DNA from: Paraphoma chrysanthemicola | Taxonomy: Eukaryota > Ascomycota > Dothideomycetes > Pleosporales > Phaeosphaeriaceae | Length of the DNA: 64,000 nucleotides | Assembly: GCA_020744225.1 (NCBI GenBank) | Contig: JAGMWG010000007.1 | Location: forward strand, 1,054,001-1,118,000 | Direction of reading: 5' to 3' | Shown: piece by piece, positions 1 to 11,740 of the stretch | Layout: each line of letters starts with the position of its first letter | How positions within the stretch are numbered: position 1 is the stretch's first letter | Translations under genes and position numbers: made by a program | The notes under the pieces: model-generated | The model's database searches: none | The model's input: only the letters and a program-made list of their open reading frames with translations | Told to the model about the DNA's origin: nothing

Positions 1-182
1 CTCCTGCCCGTTCCATGCAAGGTCTCCCACCAAACGGCACACAAGTCTGCTAAGATGCGTCACAGCATGGCACGGGACTTGGTGTTGCGGCGACCTCCGA
101 CGCGTGCTGCTCAAGCGTCTTGTTCCTGTGCGTCGTCTGTGAGACTGCAGCCACTGCAGCCACAACTTTCACATACGACACC

Positions 183-3100
183 ATGCTGAAAGGTACTACA
201 CGCCTGCCACAGCCGAACCTGTCAATTGCCTGCTAATCACCCTCTAGGAGCTTTTTCTGCAGACGGAGACGCCTCTCCAGACTTGGGCCCCGCCCACGAC
301 GATCAGATTCCGTCCTCTGAAGACGACGAGCTCAGCCCAGACATCTCCGAACCGGAAGCAGGCACGAGACATGGAGACCAGATTGATCATGGTACGAGTG
401 CGACGGCGCAGACCACAGCTGGCACGAGCGTAGATGAAGGAATGCTTCCCAGAGACAAACACCGCCGAACAGCATTCTACGACTACACCACCGAGAAGCA
501 AATGAGTCACACCGAAGCAAAGCAGTTTTACCAACGACACCAATGGGAGACGCAGTATGGAGGCTCGCAGGCTGGTGACGGCTTCAGCCCAGCACTGCGA
601 GCGAAGACCTTCCCCGCAAACTTTGGTGTCACCGACGGCGTCGACCTCAGCAGAGCCGACAGCATTCGCTCGCGAAAGAGCAACGTCAGCCTCGCGCATC
701 ACGGACAGCACCGCTCTACGCTTCCCATCGGGCTGTCACACACGGAACAGTCACAAGAACCACGTTCACAGCATGCTGGCTACATGCAAGGCAGCCACGA
801 CGATGTCGCCGCTCTACTCCAGGCCGATCAGCAGGCCAGAGCGCACGCAACCCACCCCGCTGTTCCGCACGAACCGAAACCAATGCTCGCCGAAGAAGGA
901 ATCCACGGCGCTGGCGCTGGTATAGGTGTTGGCTCTGGTGCTGGAGGCTTTGCTCTCAACGACTCCAGTGTTACCGCTGAGCTCAGCGCCATTTACACCA
1001 ATGTGCAGAAGGTGCTCGATCTGCGCCACAAATACATTCGATTATCGCTCCAGCGCAACTTCGATAACCCGAAAGACGACCCCAGCTGGCGCATTTACCC
1101 GCCACATCCAGAACCAGTGTGGAATGATACCTCCAAAGAGCGCAGGAATGCTTCGAGTAGTATGCAGAATAGTGGCATATTGGAGCCTAGCGAGCCTCCT
1201 AAGCCCCCTCGCAAGATGGGCACTAATATTGGAGAAGACTTTCACATGGATGATCTGCTCCCTGGTCCAGGGCCGTCAGAAATGTCGTTTCGCTTAGATG
1301 AGAGTGGTGTATTTCAAGTGTACGAGACCGCAAAGTCAGCAGAGCTCGATACTCCCATCGTGGCCATCCCAACTCTGCGAGACTTTTACATCGATCTCGA
1401 TTCAATACTAGAGATTTCTTCGGATGGACCTAGCAAGAGCTTTGCATTTCGCAGACTCCAGTACTTGGAGGGAAAGTTTAACCTTTACTACCTATTGAAC
1501 GAATACCAAGAAACTGCCGACAGCAAGAAAGTGCCACATCGAGACTTTTACAATGTAAGAAAGGTCGATACTCATGTTCATCACTCAGCATGCATGAACC
1601 AAAAGCATTTGCTGCGCTTCATCAAGTCCAAGATGAAGAAGTCGCCAGACGAGGTAGTACTCTTCCGAGATGGCAAGCATCTTACCTTGAAGGAAGTCTT
1701 TGAATCCATCAACCTGACCGCGTACGATCTCAGTATCGACACGCTCGATATGCATGTAAGTAGAATCCTCAGCGTCGCGGAATGGCTATTGACGTCGACA
1801 GGCTCATACAGACTCCTTTCATCGCTTCGACAAGTTCAATCTGAAATACAATCCTGTTGGCGAGTCGCGTCTACGAACGATCTTTCTCAAAACAGACAAT
1901 TTCATCAAAGGTCGCTACCTGGCTGAGATTACGAAGGAGGTCATCTCGGATCTCGAGTCCAGCAAATATCAATTCGTGGAGTGGCGCATCTCCATCTATG
2001 GTCGTGATATTGAAGAGTGGGACAAGCTTGCTGCTTGGGTCATAGACAACAAGCTGTTCTCACCCAATGTGCGGTGGCTCATACAAGTTCCTCGCTTGTA
2101 CGATGTATACAAGGCAACCGGACTCATGGACAATTTCCAGCAAGTCATCATCAATGTGTTCCAACCACTCTTCGAGGTCACGAGAGATCCAACAAGCCAT
2201 CCCAAGCTTCATATTTTCCTGCAGAGGGTCATCGGCTTCGATAGCGTTGACGACGAGAGCAAGATTGAGAGGCGCGTCTACAAGAAGTTTCCATTTCCTC
2301 AGGAATGGTCCACGAAGCAGAACCCACCATACAGTTATTGGATGTATTACCTGTTCGCTAACATGGCCTCGCTTAACGTCTGGCGAAAGCAGCGTGGCTT
2401 CAGCACATTCCTGCTACGACCGCACTGTGGTGAAGCAGGAGACACTGATCATTTGGCAGCTGCTGTTCTTTGCTCACACAGCATCAGCCACGGCCTTCTG
2501 TTGCGCAAGGTCCCGCTTTTGCAGTATATCTTCTATCTTGAACAGATTGGTGTAGCAATGTCACCGCTCAGTAACAACGCTCTATTCCTGGCTTATGAGC
2601 GCAACCCATTCTTGAGCTACTTCCGACGAGGTCTAAATGTCTCTCTTTCCACGGACGACCCCTTGCAGTTCGCCTTCACCAAGGAGCCCCTGATCGAGGA
2701 GTATTCCGTAGCTGCCCAGATCTACAAGTTGAGTGCGGTAGACATGTGCGAGCTTGCAAAACACTCTGTTGAGCAAAGTGGCTTCGAACACGTCGTCAAA
2801 CAGAAGTGGCTTGGACAGAACTACCATCTTCCTGGTGTAGCAGGCAACGATATGGCAAGGTCAAATGTTCCAAGTGTCCGCGAAGGGTTCAGACACGAGA
2901 CTCTGATGCAGGAGCTGGCAATGTAAGCCCCATATACTTCAACCGAATTCACAGCATGCTAATTGCACCAGGATCGATCGATACACTCGCGCGGCGCAGA
3001 CAAACAGAAATGACCTAACGCATTCCAACCTCCAGCCAACAGAAGTGCCTCAGACCCCAAGGTCACAGCAAGCGACACAGCCTGGCTCTCCCGTCACATC

Positions 3101-3578
3101 CATGCACACAGACCAAGCCTACACCTTCAGCACTCTCCCACCGGGCGCTCTATCTGGGCCCTTAGGCCCAACTCAACAAGCGCGTCTCAACCCTTCAGCG
3201 TCCGCAACAGACGTCTCTAACCTGCCTCCACAACCAACATCTCCCACAAGTACCAAAGGCAGCGGCACCTACGAGCGTCCGCGTCGCTCATCGAGCATGA
3301 CCATCAATCCCAGCACGGTGTCTGTGCCCCAGCCGACCGCCGCAACGAGCTCGCAAGGCCAGCAGTGGCAAGGCGATGGTGAGACGCTAGGTCTGACAAG
3401 GTCAACGAGCAGCGCGACGTTGGATGGCGAGCCGAAGATCTTCCCGGGCGTGGTGAGCAGGAGTGCGAGGAGGAGTAGTATGCGGAGCGGGCCAGTGGAG
3501 GAGGGGTCGTATGCGGGGTATAGAGCTGGAGAGGGGAGTGTGGCGGAGAAGGATGAGGAGGAGAGTGAGGAGGAGTAG
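183..3578 (+). CDS. AMD1: AMP deaminase
   Basis: Deaminates AMP to IMP in cytosolic purine-nucleotide balance. Exons are 183-192, 248-1755, 1802-2922 and 2972-3578, giving 1081 residues with every junction in frame. The N-terminal ~370 residues are low-complexity, as is usual for fungal homologues. The catalytic domain shows the metal-ligand motif THVHHS (His446, His448), HCGEAGD (His714) and SLSTDDPLQF (Asp791/Asp792), all expected zinc or catalytic positions of the adenosine/AMP deaminase family. The last exon encodes a Ser/Pro/Thr-rich tail ending in an acidic run. The start lies in a 10-base first exon (ATG CTG AAA G) before a 55-base intron with a TGCTAAT branch site. An upstream start outside the window cannot be excluded. 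The gene converges on the proteasome gene to its right. Confidence 0.93.
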
Positions 3579-3893
3579 GATAGGCTAATTGAGAGGAAAA
3601 TGCGGCTCTGGGAGGGTTTGTTCAGAGTAGAATAGACTTAGATTGTAATAGTCATTAATGCTCAGGATATGCAAGCTAAGCTCAATGCCTGCTTGAAGAA
3701 TGCATGACAATATCTCCATCACTAGTGGCACATCAAAGGCGAAAGCTTAGTCAATGATTCAGCATGGTATGCATATAGCCACGCTCCAGCATCGGAAAGG
3801 CAGAAGCAGGATCATGATGTACTCGTACACAGCCTTCCGTCGCTCTAGCAAATCTATATCGCCCATGCTAATAGCCCACTAAACAGTCTTCGC
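3579..3893. other. Convergent 3' intergenic region
   Basis: About 315 bases between the convergent stop codons of AMP deaminase and Rpt1. It is AT-rich and presumably holds both 3' untranslated regions. I see no gene or strong structure in it. Confidence 0.6.
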
Positions 3894-5263
3894 TTAGTTG
3901 TACTGAGCGTACACAGCAGTGCTGTTGAACTTCATGTTGGCCTTGATCACCTTGTCCACAGCGGCGAGAAAGTCCTTTTCGGTAGCCACCTTGCGGCGAC
4001 TCCGAATAGCGAACATGCCCGCCTCGGTAGCTACACTCCTCAATTCGGCACCTGTGCTGTTCGGGCAGAGACGCGAGATGAGCTCCCAACGGATGTCGCG
4101 CTCTACGCTCATGCTCTTTGCGTGGATGCGGAGAATGTTTGCTCGGCCCTCCATGTCAGGCAGCGAGAACTCGATCTTTCTGTCGATACGGCCGGGACGC
4201 ATCAGCGCGGGGTCGAGCGTTGAGGGTCTGTTTGTGGCGAACATGACCTTGATGTTTCCACGTGCGTCGAAACCGTCGAGTTGTGTGATGAGTTCCAACA
4301 TGGTACGCTGCACCTCGTTGTCTCCTCCTGCACCATCATCGAAACGAGCTCCACCGACGGCATCGATTTCGTCAAAGAAGATGATACAGGCCTTCTTTGT
4401 CCGCGCCATCTCGAACAGCTCTCGAACCATTCTTGCTCCCTCACCAACGTACTTCTGGACAAGTTCTGACCCAATAACTCGAATGAATGTGGCGTCTGTT
4501 CGGTTGGCGACGGCTCGGGCACAAAGTGTCTTTCCTGTTCCTGGTGGGCCGTAGAGAAGGGCACCCTTTGGTGGGTCGATGCCGAGGTTGACGAAGCGCT
4601 CTGGTGATAGCAGGGGCATCTCGACGACCTCTCGCAACTTCTCGATCTGCTCTTTGCAACCTCCTACATCTCCGTATGTGACATCGGGCTTGTCCTCAAC
4701 CGTCATCATGGTGACCGAAGGGTCAATCTTTGGCGGTAAAGGAAGCAGAATCTGGTACTTGTTGCGGTCAACGCCCACCCGCATGCCCTCCTCAATGTCC
4801 GTGGGTGACACTCGCTCTCCGAGGTTGACGACGAACTTGGCGATCTGCTTGACGTTGATGACATATTTGCTCTTCTCCGAGTCCTTCTCGTCCTGTATTA
4901 TCTTGGTGCAGCGGGCGACTTGGAGCGGCTGTTCTTCTTGCATTCGTTGTCGGTCGGCGGCGATGTCCCAGAGATGTGGTGGTGCAAGACCGGTATCTGA
5001 CTCCTTGACGCCGATCTTCTCGTTGATGGTCTGTTGCTTGTCCTTTATCTCCTTCTCGAGCTTCCGCAGTTCCGCGCCGTAGGGTGCGGCGCCATACGTC
5101 TTCAGTACTTGAATGTCCCTGCGGCATCGTCAGCTTGTCCCAGACTACATCCAGCCGGGTCATCGTACTCATCGGTGAGAGGTGTGATCTTCTTCTCCTC
5201 TACCTCATCGTCGGCGAAATTCTTCTGGTACTTCTCCCAGCTCTGGCCCGTAGCGGAGGGCAT
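3894..5263 (-). CDS. RPT1: 26S proteasome regulatory ATPase Rpt1
   Basis: One of six AAA-ATPases of the 19S cap that unfold substrates into the proteasome core. Exons on the minus strand are 5263-5169 and 5118-3894 (50-base intron), giving 439 residues. The start MPSATGQSWEKYQ and the restored junction TDEDIQVLKTYG match the Rpt1 N-terminus. Walker A is GPPGTGKT (about residues 222-229), Walker B IIFFDEID, then the SRH ATNRPSTLDPALMRPGR arginine-finger region. The KPDVTYGDVGG segment and the C-terminal YAQYN ending indicate Rpt1 (mammalian PSMC2) rather than another Rpt paralogue. It is transcribed divergently from Cct4 across about 330 bases. Confidence 0.96.
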
Positions 5264-5591
5264 GCTTGCGGTTCAGGCGGCGGCGGGAGGCAGGGAGTGA
5301 GTGTCGCTCTTGGGGGATGTATAGCTCGAGAGCGAGGAGGGGTCGATTTTATGGTGAATGGGCAGTGGATGGCGACAATGGTAGAGGCGAGCGAAGGTGT
5401 GCAGGTGAAGGTGGTTGCTTGGTAACGCGACAGTTGCGGCGATGGATGGCGTCGGTGGTCGGAGCTCATGTCAAGCAGCGCTTGGCAGGCGCGGGCCAAA
5501 ATAATCGCGTCGCCAAAAGTTCGAAGGCAGCGAGCCCCGCAACAACCACCAAGATACCCCTCCCCGTCTTTTCTACTTTTAAAAACTCAAG
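5264..5591. promoter_or_regulatory. Shared divergent promoter of RPT1 and CCT4
   Basis: This 328-base interval separates the start codons of the divergent Rpt1 and Cct4 genes, so it must carry both core promoters. I looked for the budding-yeast proteasome element (GGTGGCAAA) and for a canonical heat-shock element and found neither. Confidence 0.6.
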
Positions 5592-7394
5592 ATGGCGGCC
5601 CAAGTTGCAAATGGAGGCTCCGGAAATGCCGCATTCAAGGTGTGAAGCTCGCATCCAGAGCTCTGAAAAGATGAACTGACACAAGCTACAGGACAAGGAG
5701 AAGCCCAGGGCGGTTCGAAGTGCCAATATCATTGCTGCAAGAGGTATGGAAGCTTCAGACTATCATACGAGAGCTTTTGCTAACTCAGCGTCAACAGCTG
5801 TGGCCGATGCGATCCGCACTGTATGTCCTGCGACGAGCTGCGGCGGGGAGACGAATACTGACCACATGTAGTCGCTGGGACCCAAAGGCATGGACAAGAT
5901 GGTAAGATGGCATCTTTCGTGCTGGCAGATACCTTTCCTGACACGCCACAGATTCAAACCGGCAAGGGCGAGACTATCATCACAAACGACGGAGCTACCA
6001 TGCTGAACCAGATGAGCGTCATGCACCCGTCTGCGAAGATGTTGGTCGACCTCGCACACGCGCAAGATATCGAGGCTGGAGACGGAACCACTTCGGTCGT
6101 CGTCATTGCAGGAAGCCTGTTGGGAGCCGCAGAGCGGTTACTGGGCAAGGGCATCCACCCCACAGTCATATCAGAGGCTTTCCAGCGCGCAGCACAAGAG
6201 GCGATCAAGATCTTGGAAGGCATGTCCATTCCCATCAACCTCGCAGACCGCCAGACACTTCTCAAGACGGCTACCACCGCACTTTCATCGAAGATTGTCG
6301 CACAAGAGCCGAAGCTACCCATCATGGCCGTCGACTCGGTTCTGAAAGTCATCGACGCGAAGACGGCAGATAATGTGGACCTCAAGAACATCAGGATGAT
6401 CAAGAAGCAGGGCGGTACCATCGAGGACAGCGAGATGATTGACGGACTGGTGCTCAACCAGCCCGTAGTCAAGAGCGCGGGCGGGCCCACAATGAAAGAG
6501 AAGGCGCGGATAGGTCTGATTCAGTTCCAGCTGAGCCCGCCGAAACCAGACATGGAGAACCAAATCGTAGTCAACGACTACAGGCAGATGGACAAGATCC
6601 TCAAGGAGGAGCGAACATACCTACTAAATATGGTGAAGAAGATCCAGAAAGCGAAGTGCAACGTCCTCTTCATCCAGAAGTCGATCTTGCGCGACGCTGT
6701 CAACGACCTCAGCTTACATTTCCTGTCCAAGCTCAAAATCCTAGTCATCAAGGACATTGAGCGCGACGAGATTGAATTCATCTGCAAGAGCACGGGTTGC
6801 AAACCCATCGCCGACATTGACTCCTTCACCGAGGACAAGCTTGGCTCGGCTGACCTTGTCGAGGAAGTCCAAGCATCCGGTGCGCGTTATGTCAAAATTT
6901 CAGGTGTAAAGTCAGTCGTGAACACCGTTTCCATCGTCTGCCGCGGCGCCAACACACTCATCCTCGACGAGACGGAGCGCTCCCTGCACGACGCACACTG
7001 CGCAATCCGGTCATTAGTCAAGAAGAAGGCACTCCTCGCTGGTGGCGGCGCGCCCGAAATCGAAATCGCACACCAACTCTCCCTGCGCGCACGCGAGCTG
7101 TCCGGCACCGAGTCGATTTGCTGGAAAGCCTTTGCCGACGCCATGGAAGTCATACCGACGACACTCGCCGAGAATGCAGGCCTCAACAGCATCAAGGTCG
7201 TCACGGAGCTAAGGCATAGGCACGCACAGGAGCAGCGAAATGCAGGCATCAGCATCAAAAGCGGGGGCGTCAAGAACGACATCTCGGAAGAGAACGTGCT
7301 GCAGCCCCTCCTGGTCAGCACAAGCGCCATTGAATTGGCAGCTGAAACGGTCAAGATGATTCTGAGGATCGACGACATTGCGCTGTCGAGGTAA
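5592..7394 (+). CDS. CCT4: T-complex chaperonin subunit delta
   Basis: Subunit of the cytosolic TRiC/CCT ring that folds actin, tubulin and other proteins with ATP. Exons are 5592-5639, 5692-5743, 5798-5820, 5872-5901 and 5952-7394, giving 531 residues. The four small 5' exons splice to MAAQVANGGSGNAAFK, then DKEKPRAVRSANIIAAR, then the TSLGPKGMDKM segment. Group II chaperonin motifs follow: NDGATML, the ATP-hydrolysis motif GDGTTSVVV, and GGGAPEIE near the C-terminus. Residues around the GDGTT motif and the VKSAGGPTMKEKARIGLIQFQLSPPK segment favour the delta subunit. Length agrees with yeast Cct4 (about 528). Its 5' end is unusually intron-dense, with exons of 23 and 30 bases. Confidence 0.95.
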
Positions 7395-10276
7395 ACGGGT
7401 GTATATGCGTGAAGAGCAAAAGGGAACTTCACATGAATAACCTTGCAAGGAGGGAAAAAATATATACCACGAATAATGATAGAGCTATTGCAGCCTTTTT
7501 GGTTGCTTGCATACCCAAGGCAATGTGAAGTGATGTTTCTTGCACATTGTGTGTGATGCGAACATGAGCTCGTGGCTTGCAGTCTGCATTCAACGCATGA
7601 ATTACGGGCCCCGCGCCTGGTGCCATGACACGTGGGTGTGCAGAAGCGAGAGGGGTAGGTGGTTGTTTCGACTTACTGGATTTGGAAAACCTTGCTGAGT
7701 CTATTGAATTGGACCTGGGTTGAGAATGATGCTAGAATGGGGAATTGGCGAGTACATACTCCATGTACATGAGAATGTTGGGCGAGTATGAGATTTGAGA
7801 ATGGCCTGGGAAGGTCGTTTGCCACGGTCAGGGTAGAGAGGATGCTCGCTTGAGTACGCGTGATGTGACAAGGGTGCTTCTATACCCATGGCTACGCCCA
7901 TGTTTCCGAACAATGTTGAGTCAGTGTGAACCCTCACATAGAAAGGAGAATGTGATGGGAAAGAGGAACGAGGTCTGACGAGTGTATGCGAAACGAATGC
8001 GTGACAGCAACGATAGACGAAGTACTGGCAGAAAATTCCACAGGGGGAGTTCATAATTCTTTCGAATATAGTGGTTATCCATTGTAAATATGCAGATCAT
8101 TGAGCGCATAGCACAGTAGATACTCGCGAAGTTCAAGGTAGCAGTATTATTTTCCCCTGTCACTAATACCAGCATGTGAACGGGACAGAACTGCGTCGTG
8201 GGTGCTGGCATTGTCGCTTCCTCGACTGCATGTCGATAGACAGATGTGCTCGTCATTTGCGTCTCGTCCCTGGCATGCTGATCTTTTTCGTCCCTGTCAA
8301 AAATGTGACTGACCGCGTACATATGTGCCACCATGAGTCGTTGGTTCTGCGCTCATCTTTGTTACTGGGTACAATGCACTTACCCATTGTTTTCGATTAG
8401 CTCAAAAGTCTTCCGAGTCTCGTCATACTCCACTCTGCATCGGTTTCATGCAGATCTTAGCGGGTGACGACGGCATCATGAACGAGATCGCCGTCTCGAG
8501 GCGCGGTATGCACTGCATCCACGCTTAGACAGACAATCGCGGCAGTGTGATGCCACGCAAGAGCTTCTCATGCAGGTGAGACTCCACAGCGGCATGTAGC
8601 TGCTCACAGCCGCAGCATTCTGATGGACTAGACGTATGCTAAGCTCCACTCCCGCTGAGGCGACGGTGGTACGCTAGGTTGTGGGCTTGCGATAGTCAAC
8701 TTCGCGTTCCACTTTTGTATGAGGTCGTCGAGAACTCATACTGCTAAGCCCTATTACACTCAGTTCGCCGTAGCTCGATAGCTCCCGGCAAGTCGTGGCG
8801 GGTAGATGGAGTGCGGTTCACTAGACGTCATATTCCGATCAACTACCGAAGTTGCAGTTTGGCTTTAGTAGCGCGTTACACGCCGTTCATGTACTTATTG
8901 CTTTCGGTATTTTCCCATGTTGTCAACCAAAGCGAGCAAAATTGGATAAGAATTATCGATTGACGGTCAGTCGTCCAGACTTGATGCTGAACGTTGACGA
9001 GGCTTGCTGCTTGCTTTCGCTGTTAATGTGTAACTTTCAGGAGAGGACAGTGTTTGACCCACAAACATGTTGCCAAGTTATACAGCGTGCTGGCTCGACT
9101 TTGCAGCAGGTGACTACTCATGGATAACTTGCGCAGTGTCACCCAGGATGTGAAAAGTAGCACCACATCTTGACTCGCACACTGGGCGAGCCGGATCGTC
9201 CCCCACAAGGTTCTCTAAAGTATCACGATAGGGTGATTGCGTGGCGGATGAAGAAAAAGGGTACCCTGCGATATGTCATGCAGTATGCCACTGGTCCAAA
9301 CGGTGGCGCTGGAAACATCTGATTCCGTGGCGCAGGAGTGACATCGTGCCGTTTCAGGATTTTGCCCTAGCCATCCCGTGATGACTGCCTGACAAGGAAA
9401 CCGCCTGAGCATTGAGGACGGGAAGAGGGCAGATGATCGATGGGCAAGGCATTCCTTGTCTACCACAAGCCAGAATAAGACGCGTGAGTAGCGAAACCGG
9501 AAGTGCAAAGTTTGCCGAATTTGCCATCGAGCCCGAAAGGGTATCGTGTAGGTGAGCAACTGCTGCTAGAATGCCTAAACGGTCGCTTCGGCCTGGTAGA
9601 CTGGGGCTGGGGGACCCCTGTCCATTGTTGAAGTACCTTCCGCGCACTAGATCAAATCAGCCTAGGATTCGGATTCATGGCTTATCCACGATGAACATGG
9701 TCGTCGTGCTGCTTTCGTGCATGTGTTTGTGGATGCGTGTCAATATATTGGGGGGAGATCACCGCGGGGGAAGCTGACTCAGGCTTCCTCATGACCACAG
9801 CGCTCGCGCATGAGATCCAGACCGATGAAGGAATCGTGCGCACGACCCTTAAGAACAATTGAAATGAGCTGCCGAGAAAGTATTGGATTTGGACGAGCAC
9901 GTCTTGAGACATTGCATTGTGGGTATCAATCTTTCGTTGTTCTCTAAGCCGACTAAGGAAGTGGCTGGTACTGAAAGGAAACGCCTCGTGCATGCATGAT
10001 TGATCGTACAGTTGCCGGCCAGTGCAGGTGGCCTGAGAATAGGAAACGCCCGCTAATATGCAGCGGCTTTTGTGCCGAAACACAAACAAAGAAAATTAGT
10101 GTAGCAGAACTGAAAAAGGGAAAAGATATGGTCGCTATTCGTGCAATGCCGCAAGTCGGTCCGTTAAACATTCCGTCGTCTTCTTCGTCAAGTAATTGAT
10201 AAAAATCTCGATCACCAAAGAGCGGTGTCGAGGTAGTGACCCTGCCGGTCGAAGTGAGAGGTGAACGCCGTGCACA
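7395..10276. other. Long intergenic region without a supported gene
   Basis: Nearly 2.9 kb between the stop of CCT4 and the stop of the next minus-strand gene. Only short reading frames (up to about 135 codons) occur on both strands. They overlap each other, have amino-acid make-up unlike proteins (Cys/Ser/His-rich), and join to nothing by plausible splicing. No tRNA B-box (GGTTCGANNCC) or repeat array was seen. Confidence 0.5.
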
Positions 10277-11740
10277 TTATCGGGCCTTCAGACTAGCTCG
10301 CTTGAGCATGCGCGTCACCAGGTTGCCACGTGGTTTCGGCTTGATGTAGAAGGCTCCTTTGGTTCCCGTCATGTCGTCCGTCAACACCAGGTCCTCCAAT
10401 GCCAGAGGGTCGTCCTTGGGAGGTCGCTGACTCGGCGATTGCCAGCCATACAGCTGATCTTCGTCAGCTCGGAGGTCGGGGCGAGTCAGAGTCATGCGCA
10501 GAGTCATTTCGCGATTGATTCGTCCCGCTGGGTTTACAGGCGAATTTCTAGAAGGATCCTCGTACGACATCTTCGAGTGTGAGACCTGGCGTGAATGAAG
10601 GCGGAAAGAAAGACCAGTGCTTGACGGCGTTGAAGGCGATTCCACGTCGACCACAGAGTCCACGTCAGACTCGAGGCCTTGGTTGTCGGTCACAGTGTCT
10701 TCGAAGAAGGAGAGCTTGCCGTCACGGAGGAAGGTCTGCATGTCTCGACTGAACTTGCGAGAATGGCTGGCGATTGGCGGCAGCTGGTAGTGAGGAGCAG
10801 TGCTGTCGTCACCAGCAGAAGAGGGAAAGCCGAACTCAATCGCTTCGTCAAACTTCTGCGGAGATGCGAGATACGTCCTGAGCTTCTTCCTTGCCTCCGG
10901 ATCGCGGTAGTGCGTGGCCTCTGGGTCGAAGACGGGCGTCGTGGGCGTGTGTGACGACCTGCGACCTGACATGGAAGACGAGTGAGCACGCTGATGGGTT
11001 GGTGTAGGTGCAATGGCGAAGCCGGCGGGATTGCCCATGACCACGGCAGCCGCCGATGAGTAATGCATAGATGCAGTGGTGAGAGACATGGTCCGTCTAA
11101 GGTCAGCCACAGCCGTAGATTTCCTTCTTGTCGGTGGGCTCATGATGTCGAGGTAGAAGAGGCTGCTCTCGGTGTCTCCTTCCTCCTCTTGCGTTGACGA
11201 GCAGAAGGATGCTCGACTTGGACTGACGGATGGTGAATCTAGCAATAGTCGGGCACGGGCAAAGCCTCGAGCAGAGGCGCCGTCTGGCTCCGAGGTGCTG
11301 TCTGGGTCCCTTTTGAAGCCAAACTGGAAGTCGCTGAAGCGCTGGCGAGCCCGCTCAAAGTCGATGTCGTAGGGAAGGAACGCCTGTTCGCAGTTGCCGA
11401 GTAAAACGGCCTGCTCCTCACGCGAGTAGTACAGCTTCCGCAGCTTGTCGGGCAAAGAAAGGAAAAACTCAAGCTCAGCCCTGGGAATGTCCAGGCTGTG
11501 CAGCTCGTCGTCTGCCGTGCGGGTGCGGCGTGGTGAGCCTAGGGTTAATGAGGGGCGGAACGGTACTGAAGAACTCGCGCGGGATGACAGTGAGCGCTGC
11601 GAAGCATGCTGGTCGTCAAGCGAGTGTTGCCGGATCTGCAGACGTTCTAAAGATGAAAAGTACTTCCTCCTGCAGCGCGGGATATTAGCATAATGTCCAA
11701 CTCCTTTGCTGCAAGGTACAGTATCTGGTGGGGTTTTCAT
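10277..11740 (-). CDS. Conserved fungal protein of unknown function
   Basis: Reads as a single 487-codon frame. I do not recognise a domain with a known activity. The most conserved-looking block is near residues 75-120 (DELHSLDIPRAELEFF, then LPDKLRKLYYSREEQ), followed by long Ser/Thr/Pro-rich, probably disordered segments with many SP/TP sites. It ends in a basic C-terminus (TRMLKRASLKAR). Similar ascomycete proteins are often labelled 'mucin' for composition only. I recall this from general knowledge and did not check it. The first ~30 residues are doubtful: bases 11657-11706 on the minus strand look like an intron (GTACCT..., a TGCTAAT branch site, CTGCAG), but removing it breaks the frame, so the true start may lie in an unseen upstream exon. 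Confidence 0.75.
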   Translation of the reverse strand: MKTPPDTVPCSKGVGHYANIPRCRRKYFSSLERLQIRQHSLDDQHASQRSLSSRASSSVPFRPSLTLGSPRRTRTADDELHSLDIPRAELEFFLSLPDKLRKLYYSREEQAVLLGNCEQAFLPYDIDFERARQRFSDFQFGFKRDPDSTSEPDGASARGFARARLLLDSPSVSPSRASFCSSTQEEEGDTESSLFYLDIMSPPTRRKSTAVADLRRTMSLTTASMHYSSAAAVVMGNPAGFAIAPTPTHQRAHSSSMSGRRSSHTPTTPVFDPEATHYRDPEARKKLRTYLASPQKFDEAIEFGFPSSAGDDSTAPHYQLPPIASHSRKFSRDMQTFLRDGKLSFFEDTVTDNQGLESDVDSVVDVESPSTPSSTGLSFRLHSRQVSHSKMSYEDPSRNSPVNPAGRINREMTLRMTLTRPDLRADEDQLYGWQSPSQRPPKDDPLALEDLVLTDDMTGTKGAFYIKPKPRGNLVTRMLKRASLKAR

